This document shows, piece after piece, positions 57,451 to 64,000 of a stretch of 64,000 nt of DNA. The notes beneath the pieces were generated by a model that had not been told where the DNA came from, searched no databases, and worked only from the letters and a program-made list of their open reading frames with translations. This DNA comes from Cymbomonas tetramitiformis (taxonomy: Eukaryota > Chlorophyta > Pyramimonadophyceae > Pyramimonadales > Pyramimonadaceae), in NCBI GenBank assembly GCA_001247695.2, contig LGRX02003762.1:1-64000 (forward strand), in the 5' to 3' direction. Position numbers and translations under genes: made by a program. Within the stretch, counting starts at the first letter, position 1. Every line of letters begins with the position of its first letter.

Positions 57451-58270
57451 CCTGCGTGGCGAATGTGTGCGCCTGGTTGGCGCTGGCGGTGTCCGCCGGG
57501 GGTGCTGGTCGCCCGGCGGGTTTGTCGGGCCTCCGGGGCCGCTTGCGCCGCTTGCGCGACCCCTACGGGCGTGGCGTCGGCTTTTTGCCCTCCTGAGGCT
57601 GGCTCTGCGCTGCAGATCATGGGATGACGGTGCGCCACGGCCCTGCCGCCTTTTCCGCTTGCTGGCGCGCTTGAAGCGGCTGTGGGGCTCGTTGTACTTT
57701 GGGTTGAGGACTATGAACCGCATTATGGCGTTGGTGTTGACTAAGCGGAAATGTGTCCACGCGTGTGCCGCCCCGGCTGTTGCTGCTGCCGCCATGCACC
57801 AGCTGGGCGCGCTTCTCCATGTAATTGTCACTATGAGCTTGTCAATAGCTCCATCACCTCGATCGATCAATATGAGCGCAGGTCCAATGCCTGCCCGTTT
57901 GGATTGGGATCGATTGCGGTGGAGGTGCTATCGAACGAGCTATGTCAATAGGCTAAAGCACAGGCCTCCCTCTAGCAGTTTCCAGTTCTTAGCTGTTTGT
58001 TGTTTCGGAACAATTTGCTTTGTCTGTGCTCCGCTCTCTGCCACCTGTAACAGCACTATGTACAGTCACAGGGTGGTGTGCTGGATTCAGTGACCCGTAG
58101 GTCATAACTTACTCTGACTCCCGTTAGCTGTACCAGTACTCGTACAGTACTAGGTGACAGATACCTAGGTCACAGACCGCCTTATATTCGTTTATCTTAT
58201 AATCAGTTTACACTTGTATGAACTTATTCAGTGACACCCGATATATTGTCATCACAGTATATCTCGCAAA
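57451..58270 (-). other. Upstream linker of the minus-strand pol block, degraded
   Basis: Minus-strand frames here are Arg/Pro/Ala-rich and shift repeatedly. A short piece (NTNAIMRFIVLNPKYNEPHS, about 57,725-57,665) could be the tail of a protease domain followed by basic KRASKRKRRQ. If so, the minus-strand block includes part of its own protease. Beyond about 57,900 no coding is seen, and the sequence passes into minisatellite near 58,270. Confidence 0.35.
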
Positions 58271-58272
58271 GA

Positions 58273-58540
58273 GCAATGTAATGTGTTAAATATGGAAGAT
58301 CAATGTAATGTGTTAAATATGGAAGATCAGTGTAATGTGTTAAATATGGAAGATCAATATCATATGTTAAATATGGAAGATCAATGTAATATGTTAAATA
58401 TGGAAGATCAATGTAATGTGTTAGATATGGAAGATCAGTGTGATGTGTTAAATATGACAGATCGATGTTATGTGCTAAATATTGAAGATCAATGTGATGT
58501 GTTAAATATGGAAGATTAGTGTGATGTGTTAAATATGCAT
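58273..58540 (+). repeat. 27-bp minisatellite, array 1
   Basis: About ten units of GTGTTAAATATGGAAGATCA plus TGTAAT-type bases. Since 27 is a multiple of three, one frame reads LNMEDQCNV repeatedly without stops for 78 codons; this is a by-product of the period. Related arrays follow at 59,005 and 59,830. Confidence 0.9.
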
Positions 58541-58544
58541 ACTA

Positions 58545-58890
58545 ACGACGTGTCACACGCCATCGCATGTCACGTGGCATGTGTGGGGGGCAGCCCCCGC
58601 CTCCGCTTTGTTCCGCGCTACACTTATATACGGAATGTAAGTTGGTTTGTTGGTAAGTCACACGGGACGGATCGACGACCCCCGTTCGGGAGGGTGGGGG
58701 GGGGCGGCCCCACCCCCAATCGCATCGCATCGATCGCATCGCATCGACTCGATCGATCGCATCGACCGTCTCGACACGCGTCGATCGATCGGCGATGTCA
58801 TCAGTCATCGACGATAAATCGCGACCGGGATTTGAACCCGGGTCGTTCGAGCTAGGGTCATGCATTATAACCACTAGACTACCGATGCCT
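58545..58890 (-). mobile_element. tRNA-headed SINE-like repeat
   Basis: On the minus strand, 58,889-58,821 has an A box (TAGTCTAGTGGTTA) and a strong T arm with B box (GGGTTCAAATCCC). The acceptor and anticodon arms do not pair well, so it is not a functional tRNA. Downstream is a GC-rich body with CGATCGATGCGATGCGAT-like runs. A tRNA-derived SINE is the simplest reading. A single copy in the window prevents defining the ends. Confidence 0.45.
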
Positions 58891-58892
58891 TT

Positions 58893-59495
58893 GGTCACCC
58901 ATCGAGGGCACGCACTATGTAATATATAACCTCAGATTCGACTTTTCATTTGCGATTTCAGATTTCGATTTCTTTTTTTTCGATTTCAGATTTCGAAACA
59001 TCACTGTTATATATTAAATAAGGAGGATCAATGTCATGTGTTAAATAGTGAATGTTTATGTGATGTGTTAAATATGGAAGATCAGTGTGATGTGTTGAAT
59101 ATGGAAGATCGTTGTTGTGTGTTGAATATGGAAGATCGATGTAATGTGTTAAATATGGAAGATCGATGTGATATGTTAAATATGGAAGATCAGTGTGATA
59201 TGTTGAATATGGAAGATCGTTGTTATGTGTTAAATATGGAAGATTAGTGTCTGTGTTAGATATGGAAGATCGGTGTGATAGGTTGAATATGAAAGATCGG
59301 TGTAATGTGTTAAATGTGGAAGATCGGTGTAAATGTGCTAAATATGGAAGATCAGTGTGATATGTTAAATATGGAAGATCAGTGTAATGTGTTAAATATG
59401 GAAGATCGGTGTAATGTGTTGAATATGGAAGATCAGTGTAATGTGTTAAGTGTGATGTGTTGAATATGGAAGATCAATGTCATGTGTTAAATATG
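58893..59495 (+). repeat. AT-rich spacer plus 27-bp minisatellite, array 2
   Basis: 58,893-59,004 (CATCGAGGGCACGCACTATG then ATATATAACCTCAGATTCGA, a TTTCGATTTCTTTTTTTTCG run) is duplicated at 59,715-59,822. In both places it leads into a 27-bp array. Array 2 spans about 59,005-59,495 with units of GTGTTAAATATGGAAGATCA and variants; one boundary shows a 9-bp-short unit near 59,450. Confidence 0.85.
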
Positions 59496-59503
59496 GAAAG
59501 TCA

Positions 59504-59701
59504 AACACCTAGGATTTGACAAACGGGAAGCTCTACACCTGCTCAGAAAGGTTCACGACCTAGCCACAGGATACGCAGTAAGCCTTACGACAGGCTATAT
59601 AGGAAAAAAGTGGACAACGAACCGGATTGAAGGAAAGAGAATGAGAGTCATGGGGACTCACAAAGCCCCACACCCCGTACACGGGTGTCTCTTTTACTTT
59701 T
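59504..59701 (+). other. 198-bp insertion with 9-bp flanking repeats and an open, startless frame
   Basis: GGAAAGTCA occurs at 59,495-59,503 and 59,702-59,710, flanking non-minisatellite DNA. The plus frame from 59,497 is open for 69 codons with protein-like composition: FDKREALHLLRKVHDLATGY, then AVSLTTGYIGKKWTTNRIEG, then HKAPHPVHGCLFYFW. There is no ATG at its start and no terminal inverted repeat. It could be an exon or transposon fragment inserted with a target duplication. No family recognised. Confidence 0.4.
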
Positions 59702-59714
59702 GGAAAGTCAATGT

Positions 59715-60192
59715 CATCGAGGGCCCGCACTAATATATAACCTCAGATTCGATTTTTCATTTTCGATTTCTGATTTCGATTTCTTTTTTTTCGATTTCAG
59801 ATTTCGAAACATCAATGTTATAAGAAGGATCAAGGTAATGTGTTAAATATGGAATGTCAATGTGACGTGTTAAATTTGGAAGCTCGGTGTTATGTGTTAA
59901 ATATGGAAGATCCATTTGATATTTTAAATATGGAATGCCAATGCGATGTGTTAAATATGGAAGATGAGTGTAATGTGTTAAATATGGACGATCAGTGTAA
60001 TGTGTCAAATATTGAATGTCAATGTGACGTGTTAAATATGGAAGATCAGTGTTATGTGTTAAATATGGAATATCAGTGTAATGTGTTAAATATGGAAGAT
60101 TAGTGTGATGTGTTAAATATGGAAGATCAGTGTGATATGTTGAATATTGAAGATCAGTGTAATGTGTTAAATATGGAAGATTAGTGTGATGT
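59715..60192 (+). repeat. AT-rich spacer plus 27-bp minisatellite, array 3
   Basis: Second copy of the AT-rich spacer (59,715-59,822), then about thirteen 27-bp units to 60,192, more diverged than array 1 (GGAATGTCAATGTGACGTGT variants). It ends directly upstream of coding sequence of the gypsy pol linker. Confidence 0.9.
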
Positions 60193-60202
60193 AGAGCTGG
60201 CC

Positions 60203-60884
60203 ATGGAGTCCCACGCAGACGCTGGAGGGGTGCAGGAGCACCTCGGCGCGGATCTCCTTACGCAGATCACTACAGGCGCTGGAGGGGTGCAGGAGCACCT
60301 CGGCGCGGATATCCTGACGGAGGTCACTGCAGACGCTGGAGGGGTGCAGGCGTGCCCCGGCGTGGGTCTCCCGGTGAAGGTCAAGTCAGACGCTGGAGAG
60401 GTGCCAGATTGCCCCGGTGCGGACCTACCGGTGAAGGCCACTGCAGCCCCTATGAAGAGGATGACTTTCGCATGGCAACATGTGGCTCTGGAAAAGGGGC
60501 AAGGACCCTTCGCGATGCTCTTGGAGCCTCTCGCGCCAAGGGCAAGGGGGCCAAACTGTCAGCACCGGCAGTTGCGGCACCGAATATGCCAGCTGAGGCC
60601 CTGGCGGAACTTCCTAGTGCGACGATAGCTTCTCGCACTCGGTCAAGTGCTAAGCGGATGTTGCAAGGGGAGGCGCCAGGACAGAATTTACCTCCCACGA
60701 CAACTCCGCCACCAGCGAAAACCACTACCCCGAAGGCACGTAAGACCTCGACGGAGAGGACGTCTTCGCCGCAAGGACTGTCGGTGGGCAGCACATGCCG
60801 ATCGATGTTTGAGCGGTTGCAGTCGAAATATGGGAAGTTTGACGTGGACGCATGCTGCGGACCAGATGGGCGTGGCCGACTGGT
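60203..60884 (+). pseudogene. Gypsy pol linker with 19-residue repeats and N-terminal part of a Dam-like domain
   Basis: Four 57-bp units (starting about 60,215, 60,272, 60,329 and 60,386) encode DAGGVQEHLGADLL-type repeats of 19 residues. A frameshift near 60,470 leads into KGARTLRDALGASRAKGKGA and a Pro/Thr/Lys-rich linker. MFERLQSKYGKFDVDACCGP then matches the start of the phage-type DNA adenine methylase (Dam) fold, whose N-terminal block ends with an Asp-Ala motif. The domain is cut at 60,885 by a Mutator-like element and resumes at 62,688. Dam-like domains before integrase are familiar to me from green-algal gypsy polyproteins. Confidence 0.6.
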
Positions 60885-61219
60885 GAACATATAGGAAAAA
60901 TAATTAATTTATATTACGTTTCCATGATTTTAGAATAACCGTTTTCATGTTGAATTTAGAATAAGTTTTCTTGATGTCATCCGGCTATGACCGGTGGTCC
61001 TTTTCACGACTCGTGTTCAAATAATGTGCACACAGGTCAAACGCTCTCGTTCCCGCTGCTGCCATCATGAGGAAGCCTCCAAAAAGCTTTAAGAAGGTTT
61101 ACCTCGCTTGTGATAATGGTGGGCTCCGTTGTAATAGACACTCACGGCGTGTTCTGCTTGAAAAACAGGCCCCTGTACTTCTTCTATATCCTAAACCCTT
61201 TGACTTGCCTTTTACCGCT

Positions 61220-62330
61220 GCACGCGACCGGCAAGCATCTTTGAAACTTCCGAGTTTCAAAGATGCGTTTTGTATTTTGGGTGCACCCTAATTTTACAAA
61301 ACGGCCGAGCGCTTCCCGTTTGTGCGGGATATTCGCATTTATTCCATGGATTATTTCATATGGATTAACACACATAAGCACGAAGGCATCGGCCACGCAT
61401 CTTTGAAACTAACGAGTTTCAAAGATGCGTTTTTTGTCATTTGGGTGCGCATACCCAAATAACAAATCAGCCGAGCGCTTCCCGTTGGCGTGGGGTATCC
61501 AACGCTTGAATGTTGAATATTCATTGTAATATGAGTTAGCAAGCGAGGTTGCAAAGGCATCGGGACAGAATCTACGAAACTGTCCTATGCCTTTGCCTTT
61601 GGGTTTGGGTTCGAACGTGACACCCAAACCCAAAGATGCCAAACAGCCGAGGGCTTCCCGTGCGTCCTAACGCACGAAACTTGGCACGAATACTACCATG
61701 GTACATATATTTAAGTTACCAGAAGCTCAAGGCTTCAAGTTACTTGTGCGCGAAACGCGCAATTTATTTCTAAGGCAGATGTTTTGGGTTTGGGTTCGAA
61801 CGTGACACCCAAACCCAAAGATGCCAAACAGCCGAGGGCTTCCCGTGCGTCCTAACGCACGAAACTTGGCACGAATACTACCATGGTACATATGTTTAAG
61901 TTACCAGAAGCTCAAGGCTTCAAGTTACTTGTGCGCGAAACGCGCAATTTATTTCTAAGGCAGATGTTTTGGGTTTGGGTTCGAACGTGACACCCAAACC
62001 CAAAGATGCCAAACAACCGAGGGCTTCCCGTGCGTCCTAGAGCACGAAACTTGGCACACATACTGCCACGATACATATCTTTGAGTTACTTGATGAAGCT
62101 CAAGGCTTCAAATTACTTGTGCGCGAAACGCGCAATTTATTTCTAAGGCAGATGTTTTGGGTTTGGGTTCGAACGTGACACCCAAACCCAAAGATGCCAA
62201 ACAGCCGAGGGCTTCCCGTGCGTCCTAGAGCACGAAGCTTGGCACACATACTGCCAAGATACATATCTTTGAGTTACTTGAAGCTCAAGGCTTCAAGTTA
62301 CTTACTTTTTTTCAAGCAGAACACGCCGTG
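61220..62330. repeat. Hairpin motifs and 185-bp tandem repeats inside the Mutator-like element
   Basis: Two hairpins GCATCTTTGAAACT/AGTTTCAAAGATGC lie at about 61,226 and 61,397, each followed by GTTTT and a GGGTGC motif. From 61,601 a 185-188-bp unit repeats (61,601, 61,786, 61,971, 62,159). Each unit starts with a perfect 13-bp inverted repeat, TTTGGGTTTGGGT/ACCCAAACCCAAA, around TCGAACGTGAC, and each contains CCGAGGGCTTCCCGTGCGTC. The units look recently amplified. Confidence 0.85.
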
Positions 62331-62401
62331 AGTGTCTATTGTGGCAAAAATGGCAAATAATAAAAGTCATATATCCCTGTTATTCACGGCCGCGACTTTT
62401 A

Positions 62402-62480
62402 GATTCACGGCCGTGAATCTTTCCGAATGGAACCAAAAAACCGTTCGATTTTAATCGAACGGTTTTTGGTTCCATTCGGA
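62402..62480. repeat. Adjacent palindromes near the right end of the Mutator-like element
   Basis: GATTCACGGCCGTGAATC (62,402-62,419) is a perfect 18-bp palindrome. Right after it, 62,422-62,480 is a near-perfect 59-bp palindrome: TCCGAATGGAACC, AAAACCGTTCGATT and their complements, differing by one A. Either could form a cruciform or a stable RNA hairpin. Confidence 0.9.
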
Positions 62481-62687
62481 CATATGGACATCACGGCAAG
62501 ACAACTCTTCAGTGTAATATTTCGCATGGCATGGCGATAGCTCAACAGGTACAGTACAGCGTCATGGATGCATGCACCGGTCATAGCCGGATGACATCAA
62601 GACAACTTATTCTAAAATCATCATGAAAACGGGTTATTCTAAAATCATGGAAACATATTCTAAATTAAATAGCCTACCGAACATATA

Positions 62688-63060
62688 TTGGGATGACTGC
62701 CTGCAGCGGAGCGGTGGAAGGGGCGGTTAATCGTGTGGTGCACTCCCTCACGTGGTAGCAACCACCTCACCGTCGAGGCCGTCCTCCGCAAATATGTTCA
62801 GGAGTGGCGACTGGATCCAGAGAACACTTCGGCTGTGTTTCTCCTGCCCGACATTCAGTCACGCATGCCACAGTGGATGAAGTTCTTCAGACGTGCAGGG
62901 ATGCGTATCGACGAGGTCATCCCCACGCACGACTCCGAAGGCAACCCCAACCAGTTGTTTGCAGGGATAGATGGAACACCACAGGACCTACCCTGGCCAG
63001 TGTTGGTTGTGTATGCACCTCCTTCGAGATCACGGCCGCAGAGGATCCGGCACCCGCGGG
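62688..63060 (+). pseudogene. C-terminal part of the Dam-like domain of the gypsy element
   Basis: It continues the domain interrupted at 60,884 after one frameshift near 62,720. VVWCTPSRGSNHLTVEAVLR aligns with the VWCNPPF(Y)S block of Dam-like methylases. Next come VFLLPDIQSRMPQWMKFFRR and LPWPVLVVYAPP, matching the later strand-helix pattern. The catalytic Asn-Pro-Pro is Thr-Pro-Ser, so adenine methylation is unlikely even if the gene were intact. It leads into integrase after a linker with frameshifts (63,060-63,240). Confidence 0.55.
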
Positions 63061-63239
63061 TGCCCCCAGCCCCCTGCTGTAGTTGATACGGGCAAGGCTG
63101 CGAGGACGCGTGACGCGCGGGGTACCACCACCACAGGGTAGTTCCTCGAGGCTCTTCGGGACGAGTATACTCGACAAGGCCCTCTTCGCACACTGCGGTA
63201 GCAGGTCCAGGATGAACCCCATCGCCACTCAAAGCACTT

Positions 63240-63880
63240 TCGCATTGTGGGTGACGTTCTTCTATGGCGGGTGTCAGCCGGTCATTACTAACTGGTGCTG
63301 GGGGAGGACTCCGCACTCAGAGGGATTGTTTTCAAAGAGGCCCACGACTCCCTGGCAGCTGGTCACACGGGGCGTGACAAGACGTTGGAGAGAGTCCTCC
63401 GGCGGTTCTGGTGGAAGAACGCCTCTGACGACGTGGGCGCCTGGGTGGCCTCCTGCCCTACCTGTCAGGCAGTCAAGCCCCGGTCGTCCTACCCTGGCGA
63501 CCTGTTTAACCCGCATGCAATTCCATCGAGGAATTGACAGGATGTGGGTATGTATTTTGTCACTGGACTGTCTCTGACTGAGCAAGGAAATGATTCGTTC
63601 GTCGCCTTCACCTGTAAGCTCTCCAAGATGGTCCACGTGGTCCCCATGAACTTTGGGGATAGCTCGGCTGCTACCGTTGCTCGCATCTACTTTGACACTG
63701 TGTGGAGGCCGCATGGGGCGCCTATGAAGATTGTTAGCGACCCGGACCCGCGATTTCAGGACGCCTTCTGGAAGGAGCTGATGAGCTTGATGGGTGTAAA
63801 TGTAGCGATGACCACACCGTACAACCCCCGGTCAGACGGACAAGCGGAGCACACCAGGGAACATTTCCTATGGGGATTGA
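63240..63880 (+). pseudogene. Integrase of the Ty3/gypsy element, inactivated
   Basis: The zinc-binding HHCC part reads EAHDSLAAGHTGRDKTLERV then RRFWWKNASDDVGAW and SCPTCQ (63,340-63,470). The catalytic core reads GMYFVTGL, DSFVAFTCKLSKMVHVVP, IVSDPDPRFQDAFWKELM and YNPRSDGQAEHT (63,541-63,860). The second Asp and the Glu of the D,D-E triad are present, but the first Asp position is Tyr, and a TGA at 63,535 replaces an expected Trp codon just before it. Beyond about 63,880 the sequence no longer resembles integrase. No chromodomain is seen. Confidence 0.8.
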
Positions 63881-64000
63881 CCGGCCTGGGGCCGACTGAA
63901 GTCCTCAAAAACGGACCCTGGCCGATGGTGGGCCGAAATGATTTTATTGGGTGGGCCGATTCACGCGATAGCAAATTTGTTGATTAAATTGGCTGGGCCA
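63881..64000. other. Unrelated sequence after the integrase breakpoint
   Basis: The last 120 bp (TTGACCGGCCTGGGGCCGAC onward) contain a near-duplicate GGTGGGCCGA/GGTGGGCCGAT and no recognisable gene. Probably another insertion that continues past the window edge. Confidence 0.35.

Larger units (their letters stand above)
60894..62678. mobile_element. Mutator-like element (non-autonomous) with 9-bp target duplication
   Basis: Flanked by perfect direct repeats GAACATATA (60,885-60,893 and 62,679-62,687), the 9-bp duplication typical of Mutator-like elements. Ends are inverted over about 110 bp: GTTTCCATGATTTTAGAATA and CTTGATGTCATCCGGCTATG occur at the left and in reverse complement at the right. 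A second, internal inverted pair (61,128-61,165 and 62,308-62,344, with GACACTCACGGCGTGTTCTG) suggests nested or extended terminal repeats. There is no transposase. A 74-codon frame at 61,067 has no recognised domain. The insertion splits the Dam-like domain of the gypsy element. Confidence 0.85.
46560..63880 (+). mobile_element. Decayed Ty3/gypsy element with nested insertions
   Basis: Plus-strand parts in order: primer binding site (46,766), Gag (47,581-52,554), linker ORFs, protease (53,895-54,450), Dam-like domain (60,203-60,884 and 62,688-63,060) and integrase (63,240-63,880). The 5' LTR should end at CGTGACA (46,762), but its start and the 3' LTR could not be found. The reverse transcriptase is absent from the plus strand; it is present on the minus strand at 55,860-57,450. 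Insertions include minisatellites, a SINE-like repeat and a Mutator-like element. Every coding part has frameshifts or stops, so the copy is dead. Confidence 0.65.

Noticed and set aside
58283..58519. ORFs reading LNMEDQCNV repeats
   Set aside because: Open only because the 27-bp period is a multiple of three; arrays are interrupted by stops elsewhere.
61067..61291. A captured gene in the Mutator-like element (Pack-MULE)
   Set aside because: The 74-codon frame overlaps inverted-repeat and hairpin sequence and has no recognisable domain, so capture is not supported.

Overview
The window looks like repeat-rich nuclear DNA from a eukaryote. Coding sequences are interrupted by GT-AG introns, frameshifts and nested mobile elements. 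LTR retrotransposons, a MITE, a Mutator-like element and a large multi-gene DNA transposon are packed end to end. No bacterial operon, CRISPR array or ribosomal RNA is visible. Two signs point weakly to a green-lineage alga, perhaps a charophyte. One is a Ty3/gypsy polymerase followed by a C5-cytosine DNA methyltransferase domain, an arrangement reported from charophyte and dinoflagellate retrotransposons. The other is a plant-type initiator-Met primer binding site. The assignment to a lineage is inference.

Region 1 (1-15,600). A broken hypothetical gene with one intron (64-1012) is followed by a DNA transposon of about 10.4 kb (about 1,530-11,890). Its ends are complex, mutually inverted subterminal arrays. 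It carries two minus-strand zinc-finger/PHD-like proteins (2711-5776 and 5834-6403) and one plus-strand DDE-type transposase-like protein (7471-10784, one frameshift) that starts with a 2A-like N-P-G-P leader. A seven-unit, 103-bp hairpin array sits between the divergent genes. The transposon abuts a minus-strand Gag-like pseudogene (11,895-13,251). No gene is seen from 13,252 to 15,621.

Region 2 (15,622-46,560). Several copies of one AT-rich LTR retrotransposon family are present: a full-length copy, an inverted near-full copy, two partial copies and an old diverged one. The first two copies form a giant inverted repeat with arms of about 8 kb. The copies look noncoding, but a degenerate chromodomain shows they descend from a Ty3/gypsy chromovirus. 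They also carry a decaying antisense reading frame of about 190 codons. At the centre of the palindrome sits an 0.8-kb TRIM-like element whose 270-bp LTRs contain a tRNA-like sequence with A and B boxes. A 550-bp MITE interrupts the oldest copy.

Region 3 (46,560-64,000). A decayed Ty3/gypsy element on the plus strand has a primer binding site, a very long Gag with a CCHC knuckle, protease, a Dam-like domain and integrase. Between its protease and Dam-like parts lies a minus-strand block with reverse transcriptase, RNase H and a DNMT3/DRM-like cytosine methyltransferase. This block is either an inversion inside the element or a second nested element. Further inserts are 27-bp minisatellites, a tRNA-headed SINE-like repeat, a 198-bp insertion and a 1,785-bp Mutator-like element with a perfect 9-bp target duplication that splits the Dam-like domain. 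Almost every coding region is broken; the clearest intact reading frames are the two zinc-finger genes of the DNA transposon.
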